Notes: a model not told the origin generated them from the letters alone. A stretch of 64,000 nt of DNA from an uncultured Pelagibacteraceae bacterium (GCA_902601705.1 CACKNV010000004.1:1-64000), one strand, 5' to 3'. Shown: positions 42,175-51,232, counted from the stretch's first letter. Numbers and translations are program-made.

Positions 42175-43257
42175 ATGAGATTACCTAAACCAAATAACAT
42201 AATAACTGAAAAATACGTAGTAGGAATGAGCGTATTTAAGAATAGACTAGCTAAGATAAAATTATCAGCTAACGAGTCTGCACTTGGGCCTAGCCCGAAA
42301 GCAAAAAAAGAATATATAAAAGTATCAAAAAGTTTTGCGAGATATCCTGACACTAACGGAACCTTCTTAAGAGAAACTTTATCAAAGAAATTTAAACTGG
42401 ATAAAAATAGAATTATTTTGGGTTCAGGTTCAGATCAAATTTTTGAGTTAATTTGTAAAGCATACCTTAAAAAAGGTGATGAGGTAATTGTGCCTAAGTA
42501 TAGTTTCATTATCTATAGAATTTACAGTAAAATGAATGGAGCAAAAGTTATTTATTCAAAAGAAAATAACTTTACAGTTTCAGTAAAAGATATTTTAAAA
42601 AAAGTAAATACTAAGACAAAAGTTGTATTTTTGGCTAATCCTAATAATCCAACTGGAACCTATATTGAAAAAAAAGATTTATTGTTTTTACGAAAAAAAC
42701 TACGAAGCAATATTTTGCTAGTAGTTGATGATGCTTATTTTGAATATGTTAAACAAAAAAATTATACTTCAGCTTTAAAATTGTTTTCTAACTTTAAAAA
42801 TGTGGTAATGACAAGAACATTTTCAAAAATTTATGGCTTAGCAGGATTGAGAGTGGGGTGGGGATATGGATCAAAAGAAATTATTGATACGTTAAATAAA
42901 ATTAAGCCACCTTTTAATGTAAATAAAGCAGCTTTGTTTGCCGCTTCTGCCGCAATAAAAGATAGTGCTTGGTTAAATAAAGAAATTAAACACGTTAATA
43001 ATTGGAATAAAAAAATGTTTAATGAATTTAAAAAAATGAAAATTGAAACTAATAAAAGCTACAGCAATTTTTTATTAGTTAATTTTGATAAAGTAAAAAT
43101 TAATTCATCAAGAGTTTTTAAATTATTAGCGAAAGCAGGAATTTTAGTTCGTAAAATGGATGTTTATGGTATTAAAAATTCATTAAGAATTACGATCGGG
43201 AAAAGTGAAGAAAATAAAAAATTAATTTCCAAAATGAAAAGAATATTAAATGTTTAA
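42175..43257 (+). CDS. hisC: Histidinol-phosphate/aromatic aminotransferase
   Basis: A class I/II PLP aminotransferase of the HisC family, 360 residues. It shows IKLSANESALGPSPKAKKEY, RYPDTNGTFLRETLSKKF, ANPNNPTGTYI, and the Schiff-base lysine in RTFSKIYGLAGLRVGWGYG. Its neighbour is tyrA (overlap of 8 nt), so it may transaminate prephenate or phenylpyruvate-type substrates as well as imidazole acetol phosphate. Which activity dominates is not visible. Confidence 0.9.
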   Translation: MRLPKPNNIITEKYVVGMSVFKNRLAKIKLSANESALGPSPKAKKEYIKVSKSFARYPDTNGTFLRETLSKKFKLDKNRIILGSGSDQIFELICKAYLKKGDEVIVPKYSFIIYRIYSKMNGAKVIYSKENNFTVSVKDILKKVNTKTKVVFLANPNNPTGTYIEKKDLLFLRKKLRSNILLVVDDAYFEYVKQKNYTSALKLFSNFKNVVMTRTFSKIYGLAGLRVGWGYGSKEIIDTLNKIKPPFNVNKAALFAASAAIKDSAWLNKEIKHVNNWNKKMFNEFKKMKIETNKSYSNFLLVNFDKVKINSSRVFKLLAKAGILVRKMDVYGIKNSLRITIGKSEENKKLISKMKRILNV

Positions 43258-44146
43258 TAAAATAAGTATAATCGGATGTGGTTTAATTGGCTCTTCTATT
43301 TTGAGAGCAGTAGAAGAAAAAAAATTAGCATCTAAAATAAGCATTTACGATAAATCATCGAAAGTTATCGATTATTTGAAAAAGAATTTTTCGGCAGAAA
43401 TTTGTAACAACATTTCAGATGTTGTTAAGGATTCCGATTTAGTAGTAATTGCTTCTCCTTTAAGCAGCTATAAAGAAATACTTTTATCTATTCATACTAG
43501 TTTAAAAGAAAATGTAATTTTAACTGATACAGGTTCTGCAAAAAAAGAAGTGAATAAAATTATTAATAATTTAAATCTTAAAAATGTAAATTGGATTGCT
43601 TCACATCCTATAGCTGGAACAGAATACAGTGGTCCAGAGGCAGGTTTTGCAAGTTTATTTAAAAATAGATGGTGCATACTATCGGCGGATAAAAGGGTAG
43701 ATGAGAATAAGATAAAATCTTTAGAAAATTTTTGGTCCAAGCTTGGAAGTAAGACAAAATTCATGGCATTTGAAGATCATGACTATGTTTTATCATTAAC
43801 CAGCCATTTACCACATGCTGTAGCTTACAGCATTGTAAAAACAGCAATTAACAAAGAGGACAAATTTAAGGACGATGTCATTCAATATAGTGCAGGTGGA
43901 TTGAGAGATTTTACAAGAATAGCAGCATCAGACCCTTTAATGTGGAAAGATATATTTATAGATAATAGTGAAAACATCCTAAAAGTTTTGGATAATTACT
44001 CAAAGAATCTAAATGAAATTAAAGATGCTATAAAAAATAAGGATAGTAAAAAACTTTTAGAGATTTTTTCATCAACTAAAAAAGTAAGAAAAGAAATTAT
44101 CGAAGCTGGTCAAGATACAGACAAACCTGGATTTGGAAGAAAATAA
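43250..44146 (+). CDS. tyrA: Prephenate (or arogenate) dehydrogenase
   Basis: NAD(P)-dependent dehydrogenase of tyrosine synthesis with 298 residues. It shows ISIIGCGLIGSSILRAVEE, the conserved VILTDTGSAKKEV, NWIASHPIAGTEYSGPEAGFASLFKNRWCIL and the catalytic-region LTSHLPHAVAYSI. No ACT domain. It overlaps hisC by 8 nt. Its stop directly abuts the stop of the convergent plsC gene, leaving no space for a terminator. Confidence 0.93.
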   Translation: MFNKISIIGCGLIGSSILRAVEEKKLASKISIYDKSSKVIDYLKKNFSAEICNNISDVVKDSDLVVIASPLSSYKEILLSIHTSLKENVILTDTGSAKKEVNKIINNLNLKNVNWIASHPIAGTEYSGPEAGFASLFKNRWCILSADKRVDENKIKSLENFWSKLGSKTKFMAFEDHDYVLSLTSHLPHAVAYSIVKTAINKEDKFKDDVIQYSAGGLRDFTRIAASDPLMWKDIFIDNSENILKVLDNYSKNLNEIKDAIKNKDSKKLLEIFSSTKKVRKEIIEAGQDTDKPGFGRK

Positions 44147-44854
44147 TTAAGAGAACTTTCTTATTTCAGTGTAGATTTTATTTTCTATATCTTTTACAAA
44201 TTCTTCATTATCTTTATCTGACATGATTGGCTCCAAAAATGAAATATGAATATCGCCTGGGTATTTCATAAAACTGTTCTTTGGCCACACTTTGCCAGTA
44301 TTAAGAGCTACAGGAATACAAGGTAAATTTAGAGCTTTGTAAATTCTACCAACTCCTTTTTTAAAAGGTGGATTTTCATCAAGTTTTACTCTTGTTCCTT
44401 GTGGGAATATTAAAAGTGGTCTTTTACTTTTCTCAATTTTTTCTTTCACTTTATCAAAAAAATTTAAATTTTCTTTTGTTGTTGTCTCTCTAACTATTGC
44501 TATTGAACCTATTTTTCTCAAGTACCAACCAAATAATGGAATATTAAGAAGTTCTTTTTTTAAAATAAAAATTGGACCATCTAAGGGTATTTGTAGAGCA
44601 AAAGTTTCAAACATAGACTGATGTGCAGAAGCGACAAAATAATTTTCTACTTTTTTTAGATTTTCTACCCCATGAAAAATTACCTTTGTATTTAAGATAA
44701 TTCTCAAAATCAGCACTATATATTTTGCAGATAATCTACCAAAAAAAATTGTGAACTTACTTGGTAAAAATAAGGTTGGTATAGCTAAAATAAAAATTGT
44801 AATGAGACCAACGTATAAAAAAATATTAAAAATTAATGATCTAATTAATTGCAT
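44147..44854 (-). CDS. plsC: 1-acyl-sn-glycerol-3-phosphate acyltransferase
   Basis: Makes phosphatidic acid for membrane phospholipids. The 235 residues have an N-terminal hydrophobic anchor, the acyltransferase motif I as SAHQSMFETFAL (HX4E, a variant of HX4D seen in alphaproteobacterial members), IAIVRE and the FPQGTR motif. The start overlaps lysA by 1 nt. Confidence 0.92.
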   Translation of the reverse strand: MQLIRSLIFNIFLYVGLITIFILAIPTLFLPSKFTIFFGRLSAKYIVLILRIILNTKVIFHGVENLKKVENYFVASAHQSMFETFALQIPLDGPIFILKKELLNIPLFGWYLRKIGSIAIVRETTTKENLNFFDKVKEKIEKSKRPLLIFPQGTRVKLDENPPFKKGVGRIYKALNLPCIPVALNTGKVWPKNSFMKYPGDIHISFLEPIMSDKDNEEFVKDIENKIYTEIRKFS

Positions 44855-46083
44855 TAAGAATTAATCAATTTAAGTAAATTTTGTTTCTTTCTTATATATC
44901 TAAGTTTATTTTTATTGATTAAAATTTCAGCAACTAGCGGTCTTGTATTATAATTTGAGGATAAAGAAGAACCATAAGCTCCAACATTAGTTATAGCCAC
45001 AAATTCATTTTCATTTATTTTTGGATAATTTTTATAAACTCCGAATTTGCAAGTGGTTTCACATATTGGTCCAACAAACTCTATTTTACCTTTCATTCTC
45101 GATGATTTTTTAGAAATAGGAATAATTTTATGAAAAGCTTCATACAAAGCAGGACGCATAAAATCATTCATACCAGCATCTAATATAATAAAGTTTTTAT
45201 TAGCTCCTTTTTTAATAAATTGTATTTTACTTATTAGAAGACCAGTATTACCAATAATAGATCTTCCAGGTTCAAAGATTATTTTACAATTTAACTTTTT
45301 AGAAAAATTATGTACAAGTTTAGAATATTTACTTAGATTAATTGGTTTTTCTCTATCAGTATAATTAATACCAAAACCACCACCTAAATCGACATATTTT
45401 AAATTCAGTTTTAAATCTTTAATTAATTTACTCATTACATTTAAAGTTTTTCTAAAAGGTGTATCGTTTAAAATTTGACTACCAATATGCACACTCAATG
45501 CATCTAATTTTACGTTTTTAAAAGATTTTACTGTTTTTAGAAAAACCTTAAAATTTTTAATCGATAAGCCGAATTTATTTTCTGCTTTACCAGTTGATAT
45601 ATTTTTATGTGTTTTGGCATCAACATTTGGATTTAATCTAAATCCTATTGAAACTTTCTTTCTTAATTTTTTTGCTAAATTATTTACTAATTTGGCTTCG
45701 CTTTCAGACTCACAATTGATTAATAATATTTTTTTGTTAATTGCAATTTTAAGTTCCTCTTCAGTTTTACCCACCCCAGAAAAAACAATTTTATTAGGTC
45801 TTATACCTGCTTTTAAGGCTTTTAATAATTCACCTCCTGAAACTACATCGGCTCCAGCACCTAATTTACCAAGAACTCTTAGTATATTTAAATTACTATT
45901 AGATTTCGCTGCAAAGCAAATTAAAGGATCAGTTTTTTTAAATGTGTTGGTAAATTTTAAAAAATTTAAAGCAATTTGACTCTCCGAATAAATATAAAAA
46001 GGTGTTTTATTTTTTTTTAAAATATTCTTAATCGAAAGTTTTTCAACAAATAAATTATTTCCTACATATCTTAGATTTTGCAT
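44854..46083 (-). CDS. lysA: Diaminopimelate decarboxylase
   Basis: Last step of lysine synthesis, PLP-dependent. Shows the PLP lysine in PLICFAAKSNSNLNIL, GADVVSGGELLKAL, VHIGSQI, LDLGGGFGI-like YVDLGGGFGINY, EPGRSIIGNTG and the catalytic Cys region GPICETTCKFGVY. The 409 residues are normal. Lies 4 nt after a small lipoprotein gene downstream of argH. Confidence 0.97.
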   Translation of the reverse strand: MQNLRYVGNNLFVEKLSIKNILKKNKTPFYIYSESQIALNFLKFTNTFKKTDPLICFAAKSNSNLNILRVLGKLGAGADVVSGGELLKALKAGIRPNKIVFSGVGKTEEELKIAINKKILLINCESESEAKLVNNLAKKLRKKVSIGFRLNPNVDAKTHKNISTGKAENKFGLSIKNFKVFLKTVKSFKNVKLDALSVHIGSQILNDTPFRKTLNVMSKLIKDLKLNLKYVDLGGGFGINYTDREKPINLSKYSKLVHNFSKKLNCKIIFEPGRSIIGNTGLLISKIQFIKKGANKNFIILDAGMNDFMRPALYEAFHKIIPISKKSSRMKGKIEFVGPICETTCKFGVYKNYPKINENEFVAITNVGAYGSSLSSNYNTRPLVAEILINKNKLRYIRKKQNLLKLINS

Positions 46084-46087
46084 AAGA

Positions 46088-46198
46088 TTATGAAATTATA
46101 TTGACCTGATCTATTTGACCTTGGTATTTAGGTTCAGATTTTTTTCCGCAACTAGTTAAAATAAAAATCACCAGAAAAAAAGCAGTTATTAGTTTCAT
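46088..46198 (-). CDS. Small LptM-like lipoprotein (36 residues, not in the ORF track)
   Basis: An ATG at 46198 opens a 36-codon frame: a hydrophobic signal peptide MKLITAFFLVIFILTSC with lipobox LTSC, then GKKSEPKYQGQIDQVNIIS. The ATG overlaps the argH stop (TAATG) and there is a good upstream AAAAGGGA ribosome-binding site. In many Proteobacteria the tiny lipoprotein LptM (YifL family, C-G-x-K-G-P) lies next to lysA, and it supports assembly of the LPS translocon. The GKKSEP sequence fits only loosely, so LptM identity is inferred mostly from size, lipobox and place. Confidence 0.75.
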   Translation of the reverse strand: MKLITAFFLVIFILTSCGKKSEPKYQGQIDQVNIIS

Positions 46199-47577
46199 TA
46201 AATTTCCCTTTTATATTTTTTTATCATTGATTTAACATTAATTATAGATGTTCCTCCATGAGATTTTTTTGTATTCATAGAATTTTTTACATCAAATACT
46301 TTTAAAACACTTTTATCTAAATCTTTGTAAAATTTTTTGATTTCATCCAAATTTAATTCAGATAACATCTTTTTATTTTTTTCTGCATAATTCACAACTT
46401 TTGCTGAAATAGCGTAAGACTCTCTAAACGATAAATTTTTGTTTTTAACAAGATAGTCTGCAAAATCAGTTGCTGTTGTATATCCTTGGTTAGCCATAAA
46501 AAGCATATTTGCTTTATTAGCATTTACAGAATTTATTAATTCGGCGCTCATAGTTAGAGTATCTCTCAAAGTATCATAGCCACCAAAAACTAACTCCTTG
46601 TCATCTTGCATATCTTTAAAATATGACATGGGAAGACCTTTCATTATTGTCAACATTGCATTTAACTTTCCATAATTCATTCCAACTTTTCCTCTTATTA
46701 GTTCTGCAGGATCAGGATTCTTTTTTTGAGGCATGATTGATGATCCTGTAAGCATGCTATCTTTGAATGAAATTAAATTGAAAGCATCGGAATTATAAAT
46801 AATAAAGTCTTCTGCCAATCTAGATATGTGCATTGCACAAACAGCAGAAGCATATAAAAAATCAATTGCAAAATCTCTATCCGATACAGAGTCCATAGAG
46901 TTATCTGTAGGTTTTTTAAAACCAAGTTTTTTTGCAGTATAGTTTCTGTCTATTTTATAAGATGTTCCTGAAAGTGCCGCAGATCCAAGCGGACACTCAT
47001 TTAATAGCTCAAGATTATTTTCAAATCTTTTTTTATCTCTTTTTAACATCTCATAGTATGACAATAAATAATGTGCGAATGAAATAGGTTGTGCATTTTT
47101 TAAATGCGTTAATCCAGGCATGACCGTATCTGTATTTTTTTCAGCTTTTTTTATAAGATTTCTCATGACAACCGAAATGTCTTTTATAATTTCGTTTGAT
47201 GCTTCTTTAACCCATAATTTAAAATCAGTTACTACCTGATCATTTCTTGATCTTGCAGTGTGCAGAAATCCAGCTGATGGACCAATGATCTCAAATAATG
47301 CTTTTTCTATATTTAAGTGAATATCCTCGAACTTTTCTTTAAACTCAAAATTACCCTTATCTATCTGAGTTTTAATTTTTTTAAGCCCATTGATAATTTT
47401 GTTACCATTTTCACTTTTAATGATCTTTTGTTTCATTAGCATTTTTGTGTGCACAATTGATGCAGCGATATCTTGTTCATAAAGTCTTTTATCAATATGA
47501 ATAGAAGACCCAATCTTTTGAAAAGATTGAGACATTTTATTTTTGAATCTATTTGACCAAATTGTTTTATTTTTCAT
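46198..47577 (-). CDS. argH: Argininosuccinate lyase
   Basis: Final step of arginine synthesis. Shows GFLHTARSRNDQVVTDFKLWV, GLTHLKNAQPISFAHYLLSY, the fumarase-superfamily signature GSSIMPQKKNPDPAELIRGKVG (about residues 276-297) and GYTTATDFADYLVKN. The 459 residues match the family. Divergent from tlpA with a 30-nt gap; followed by the lipoprotein and lysA. Confidence 0.97.
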   Translation of the reverse strand: MKNKTIWSNRFKNKMSQSFQKIGSSIHIDKRLYEQDIAASIVHTKMLMKQKIIKSENGNKIINGLKKIKTQIDKGNFEFKEKFEDIHLNIEKALFEIIGPSAGFLHTARSRNDQVVTDFKLWVKEASNEIIKDISVVMRNLIKKAEKNTDTVMPGLTHLKNAQPISFAHYLLSYYEMLKRDKKRFENNLELLNECPLGSAALSGTSYKIDRNYTAKKLGFKKPTDNSMDSVSDRDFAIDFLYASAVCAMHISRLAEDFIIYNSDAFNLISFKDSMLTGSSIMPQKKNPDPAELIRGKVGMNYGKLNAMLTIMKGLPMSYFKDMQDDKELVFGGYDTLRDTLTMSAELINSVNANKANMLFMANQGYTTATDFADYLVKNKNLSFRESYAISAKVVNYAEKNKKMLSELNLDEIKKFYKDLDKSVLKVFDVKNSMNTKKSHGGTSIINVKSMIKKYKREI

Positions 47578-47607
47578 TTTACTGTGTTATTTCTAATTTA
47601 AATTAAT

Positions 47608-48135
47608 ATGAAAATTAGTAAATCGTTTAAAATCTATATTCACATAATCCTTCTATATCTGATTAGCCACAATCTTTACGGAGCAGAAGATTTTTCAAAA
47701 AATATAGTAATCCACGAAAAACCGTCTCAAATTAAAGAATTAAAATTCAAAGATTCAGATCTTAATGATGTCGATTTAACTAACAAAAAAGGCAACATCA
47801 TGATCTTGAATTTCTGGGCAACCTGGTGTGCTCCATGTAAAAGAGAGATGCCTTCCCTTGAAAGATTAACTAATCAATTTCCACAAGTTAAAGTTTATGC
47901 CATTAACATGGAACAACCTAATAAGCTAAAAGTTAGAGACTTTTTCAGAAGTATTGGTGTTGCTAGTTTAGATACTTACTATGATCCAAAGTTGAAATTA
48001 GTAAAGCAATTCAAAATGCGAGGACTTCCCACAAGTATTTTGATCGATAAAAATGGCGATGAATTTGGTAGAGTCATTGGTGAAGTTGATTTTGTGAGTG
48101 CTGACTTTATAAGTTTAATTAAAAAATATATTTAG
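47608..48135 (+). CDS. TlpA-like membrane-anchored thioredoxin
   Basis: A 175-residue periplasmic redox protein. The N-terminal hydrophobic segment (FKIYIHIILLYLISHNLYG) is a signal peptide or anchor. The thioredoxin motif is NFWATWCAPCKREMPSL with the WCAPC redox pair (about residues 72-76), and the cis-Pro is in MRGLPTSILIDKNG. TlpA proteins reduce apocytochromes or copper sites for cytochrome oxidase. TlpA next to argH and lysA is common in Alphaproteobacteria. Overlaps the convergent HIG1 gene by 4 nt. Confidence 0.9.
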   Translation: MKISKSFKIYIHIILLYLISHNLYGAEDFSKNIVIHEKPSQIKELKFKDSDLNDVDLTNKKGNIMILNFWATWCAPCKREMPSLERLTNQFPQVKVYAINMEQPNKLKVRDFFRSIGVASLDTYYDPKLKLVKQFKMRGLPTSILIDKNGDEFGRVIGEVDFVSADFISLIKKYI

Positions 48136-48332
48136 TTTTTAAAAAAATAGGCCATTAAAACCAGAACTATAATTGCAATAAACTGAAGCAAGACCCGTAA
48201 TTGCATTAATTTATTAGAATATTTTTTACTAGTACTACCACCCTTAAATAAAGTATATATACCCATTATTAAAACTATGGCTACAGCACCCAACAAAGTA
48301 AATCCTATAAAATTAAAAAAAAATTCAGACAT
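48132..48332 (-). CDS. HIG1-domain small membrane protein
   Basis: A 66-residue protein with two transmembrane segments (about residues 8-28 and 46-63) joined by a basic loop GGSTSKKYSNKLMQLRVLLQFIAII. The NKLMxxRVLLQFIAI part is the pattern of the HIG1 (hypoxia-induced) domain. Mitochondrial relatives stabilise cytochrome oxidase and supercomplexes; the bacterial role is not well known. Divergent from the esterase gene with a 16-nt gap. Confidence 0.8.
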   Translation of the reverse strand: MSEFFFNFIGFTLLGAVAIVLIMGIYTLFKGGSTSKKYSNKLMQLRVLLQFIAIIVLVLMAYFFKN

Positions 48333-48348
48333 TTAATATTCTACTATC

Positions 48349-49005
48349 ATGACCTATTCATTAAATACAATTGTTTTAGAACCACTTTCTAAAAATAAAC
48401 CGAAAAACGCCGTAATACTTTGCCACGGTTATGGTGGTGATGGTAACGATATCTCAATCCTTGCAAATTACTGGCGCGCTCATTTACCAGACACAATATT
48501 CATTTGTCCTGATGCTCCTGAGAAATGTGCAGCAAGCCCATCGGGTTTTCAATGGTTTGATTTAATGGATCAAACACCAGAGCAAGTTTTAGCTAAATCA
48601 CTAGTAGCAGAAAACAAATTAAATAAACTTATTGACGAAGTAAAAAAAAATAATAGTCTAAAAGCGGACCAGATCATCATTGGAGGATTTAGCCAAGGTT
48701 GTATGATTACTTTACAAGCTGGTTTAAAAAGAAAAGACATGGTGAATTCTGTAATTGGCTACTCAGGTAGAATTATAGACACCGAACATCTTTCAAAAAA
48801 TATTAATTCTAGACCAAAGATTATTTTAATGCATGGGGACATAGATCAAGTAGTTTCTATCGACTCATTATTAGAGGCTAAAGACTTTTTTAATAAAAAT
48901 AATTATGAAATAGAAACAAAAATTTTCAAAAACTGTGAACATCGTATACCAACAGAGGGGTCAAGTTTGGGCCTTCAATTTATAAAAAAACAATTTAATT
49001 CTTAA
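48349..49005 (+). CDS. Phospholipase/carboxylesterase family alpha/beta-hydrolase
   Basis: A 218-residue esterase. It shows the oxyanion region ILCHGYGGDGNDI, the nucleophile GGFSQGCMITLQAG (Ser about residue 118), the Asp in LMHGDIDQVV and the His in FKNCEHRIPTEG. Related to carboxylesterase YpfH/EstB. The substrate is not evident. Confidence 0.9.
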   Translation: MTYSLNTIVLEPLSKNKPKNAVILCHGYGGDGNDISILANYWRAHLPDTIFICPDAPEKCAASPSGFQWFDLMDQTPEQVLAKSLVAENKLNKLIDEVKKNNSLKADQIIIGGFSQGCMITLQAGLKRKDMVNSVIGYSGRIIDTEHLSKNINSRPKIILMHGDIDQVVSIDSLLEAKDFFNKNNYEIETKIFKNCEHRIPTEGSSLGLQFIKKQFNS

Positions 49006-49014
49006 TTTTTTGAG

Positions 49015-49052
49015 TGATACATAATTATAACTTGATATAATTTTTTGTATCA
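49015..49052. repeat. AT-rich inverted repeat upstream of the HNH gene
   Basis: TGATACA-TAATTATA, a 6-nt loop, then TATAATTT-TT-TGTATCA form an almost perfect 15-bp stem with a small bulge in the 61-nt gap between the esterase and HNH genes. It may be a transcription end for the esterase gene (although no long U tract follows), a regulator binding site or an RNA hairpin. Confidence 0.5.
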
Positions 49053-49066
49053 GTTAGCTTTAATGT

Positions 49067-49636
49067 ATGATTATTTCTTCTGTCGATAAAGTACCTCTTG
49101 AAAAATGTCCGGCGTTAGTGCTAAACGCTGACTTTAGACCGTTAAGTTATTACCCGCTTTCAATTTGGTGTTGGCAAGATGCAGTTAAATCAGTTTTTTT
49201 AGACAGAGTGAGCATTGTCTCAAACTATAAAAGAAAAATAAGAAGCCCCTCATTTGAAATGAATTTACCAAGTGTGATCGCGCTTAAAAATTTTATTCAA
49301 CCTTCAAAAAATCCAAACTTTACAAGATTTAATGTTTTTTTGAGAGATAAGTTTGCTTGCCAATATTGTGGCGACACAAAAGATTTGACCTTTGATCATT
49401 TGTTGCCAAAGTCGAGAGGGGGATTAACAGATTGGAACAATGTTGTAACAGCTTGTTCTAGCTGCAATGTTAAAAAAGGCGGAAAGCTTTATAGAGACTG
49501 TGATCTAAAATTAGCTAATAAACCTTACGCACCAACAGTCGAAGATTTACATCGCAACGGTAGACATTTTCCACCAAACTTTCTTCATGAAAGTTGGATG
49601 GATTATCTATATTGGGATATCGAGTTAGAACCTTAA
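49067..49636 (+). CDS. HNH endonuclease-domain protein
   Basis: A 189-residue protein. The N-terminal part (PALVLNADFRPLSYYPLSIWCWQDAVKSVFLDR) is shared by a conserved chromosomal HNH group in Alphaproteobacteria and cyanobacteria. The HNH part has zinc cysteines CQYCG...CSSC and the catalytic core FDHLLPKSRGGLTDWNNVV (about residues 113-131). Its biological role is not known. No restriction genes accompany it, so a housekeeping DNA-processing function is likelier than defence. Abuts coq7 stop to stop. Confidence 0.88.
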   Translation: MIISSVDKVPLEKCPALVLNADFRPLSYYPLSIWCWQDAVKSVFLDRVSIVSNYKRKIRSPSFEMNLPSVIALKNFIQPSKNPNFTRFNVFLRDKFACQYCGDTKDLTFDHLLPKSRGGLTDWNNVVTACSSCNVKKGGKLYRDCDLKLANKPYAPTVEDLHRNGRHFPPNFLHESWMDYLYWDIELEP

Positions 49637-50170
49637 TTAGACTTTTTCTGAAATCGTAATAGCTATTCTTGATGAAGTTTTAATAATTTTATCTAAGACT
49701 CCGTATAATCCTTTTTTTGTTGCTCCGTTATCATACGCTATATCTTTATGATCTAATTCGTCCTGCCTAAATTTCATTATTTTCTTTTTTAACTCTTCTT
49801 CATCTTTTCCAAGTTTATAGGTTTGATCTTTATAGTGACCATCAATTACCTCTTCAACCGATGCAGTACAAAGCATAGCTGCTTTTTCTCCTAACATTGC
49901 AGTTCCAAAACCAAGTGTTACACCCATTAGATCCCAGAGAGGTAATAGTTTTGTAGGTTTAATATTTCTTTTTTTTATTTCGTTATTAAAATATTCGTAG
50001 TGTTCTTTTTCATGCTCTTTCATTTCCTCTATTTTCTTTTTTAAAAATTCATCTTGTTTGAACGTTTTAAGAGCTAGAAGTTGTCCTTCATATATTTTTA
50101 TAGCCCCACGTTCACCAGCATGGTCAACTCTTATAATTTCTTCTAAAGTTTTTTTGTTAGTTTTTTCCAT
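49637..50170 (-). CDS. coq7: Coq7-type 5-demethoxyubiquinol hydroxylase
   Basis: A di-iron hydroxylase of ubiquinone synthesis. The 177 residues show RVDHAGERGAIKIYEGQ, KEHEKEHYEYF (EXXH), EEVIDGHY and RQDELDHKDIAYDNGA (EXXH), the ferritin-like metal ligands. Overlaps dsbB by 14 nt. Ubiquinone serves both SdhABCD and DsbB. Confidence 0.93.
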   Translation of the reverse strand: MEKTNKKTLEEIIRVDHAGERGAIKIYEGQLLALKTFKQDEFLKKKIEEMKEHEKEHYEYFNNEIKKRNIKPTKLLPLWDLMGVTLGFGTAMLGEKAAMLCTASVEEVIDGHYKDQTYKLGKDEEELKKKIMKFRQDELDHKDIAYDNGATKKGLYGVLDKIIKTSSRIAITISEKV

Positions 50171-50636
50171 AATTTTTTATAACTTTTATCATAATACCAC
50201 TAAGTATTAATGAGATAACTGTATTTATTGTAGCAAGTGAAAGCCCTAAAAATCTAAAAGTTACATCTTTACAGCTTACTATCTCTGTTTTTTTAAGCTG
50301 ATTTAGAAGCTCTTCTTTATTTAAGGGCCGGCTACTGCCTAAATCGCAAACTAAAGACTCGCTAAAAAAACCTTGTTCTATACCATAATGATAAAAAGAA
50401 ACTACAGCACCAAAAATAAAGAATACTAAAATGAGGCTTGAAATTATTTTTTGATATCTATTTAAAATAAAGATTAGTGAAATAAGTATTATTGCAGCAA
50501 TATAAGGAATTCTTTCAATTATACATAAATTACAAGGTTTGTGACCAAGTACATACTGTATGAAGTAAGCTATTGAAAGCGAGAGTATACAAAAGGCTAA
50601 AATACCATTTAGTAATAGCTTATTATTTAAAATCAT
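50157..50636 (-). CDS. dsbB: DsbB-type disulfide bond formation protein
   Basis: A four-helix membrane protein that passes electrons from periplasmic thiols to quinone. The 159 residues have a first cysteine pair in HKPCNLCIIERIPYI (about 34-37) and a second pair, C98 in SLVCDLG and C118 in IVSCKDVTF. Matches the DsbB pattern. Overlaps the DedA-like gene by 4 nt and coq7 by 14 nt. Confidence 0.9.
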   Translation of the reverse strand: MILNNKLLLNGILAFCILSLSIAYFIQYVLGHKPCNLCIIERIPYIAAIILISLIFILNRYQKIISSLILVFFIFGAVVSFYHYGIEQGFFSESLVCDLGSSRPLNKEELLNQLKKTEIVSCKDVTFRFLGLSLATINTVISLILSGIMIKVIKNYGKN

Positions 50637-51232
50637 TTAACGAAAATTATGTACAAGGCAGCCGCTAAAATTACAATAAATATTCCAGCAAGCGTAAACC
50701 ATAAAGCACCTTTTTTTTCAATAAATTCACCAAATTTTTTACCAAAAAGATAAGTTAAATAAGAAACTAACAAAAATCTAAGACCTCTTGTAAAAAGACA
50801 GATAAAAAAGAAAACAGTGAGATTAAAACCAATCACTCCACTTGTAATCGTAAATACTTTAAAAGGAAGAGGAGTAAAACCTGCTAAAAACATAATCCCA
50901 AGCCAAGCTAAAAAACCACCTCTGGTAGACATCTTATCTTGAATTTGAAAAACTTTTTCCTCATATCCATAAAACTCGATAATAACCATCGAAGCATCTA
51001 AAAAGAATACACCCAACATGTAACCAAACAATCCACCTAAAACTGAACCTACAGTAGCTATGAGAAATATTTTAAAATAATCCTCTCTTTTGGCTACAAC
51101 CATAGGAACTATCATTAGATCTGGCGGGACAGGAAAAAAGAAACTTTCGATAAAGGCCACAAAGCCGAGTAAAGGCTTAGAAAATTTATGCCTGGCAAGT
51201 TCTACACATCTGTCGTATAATTTTTTTAACAT
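50633..51232 (-). CDS. DedA/YqaA-family membrane protein
   Basis: An integral membrane protein of the SNARE-associated (DedA-like) superfamily with about five hydrophobic segments. Shows FVAFIESFFFPVPPDLMIVPMV and LGGLFGYMLGVFF, then FTPLPFKVFTITSGV. DedA proteins include polyprenyl-phosphate and phospholipid flippases. I chose the start MLKKLYDRCVELARHKF at 51232; the ORF track start is 15 nt upstream. The start overlaps the divergent start at 51231. Confidence 0.85.
   Translation of the reverse strand: MLKKLYDRCVELARHKFSKPLLGFVAFIESFFFPVPPDLMIVPMVVAKREDYFKIFLIATVGSVLGGLFGYMLGVFFLDASMVIIEFYGYEEKVFQIQDKMSTRGGFLAWLGIMFLAGFTPLPFKVFTITSGVIGFNLTVFFFICLFTRGLRFLLVSYLTYLFGKKFGEFIEKKGALWFTLAGIFIVILAAALYIIFVK

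Noticed and set aside
49067-49636. HNH gene as part of a defence or restriction system
   Set aside because: No methylase, specificity subunit, toxin-antitoxin or phage gene is nearby, and the N-terminal part fits a conserved chromosomal HNH group.
51090-51230. Upstream extension of the 61-residue membrane protein
   Set aside because: The added 47 residues are antisense to the DedA-like gene; the ATG at 51231 is kept.
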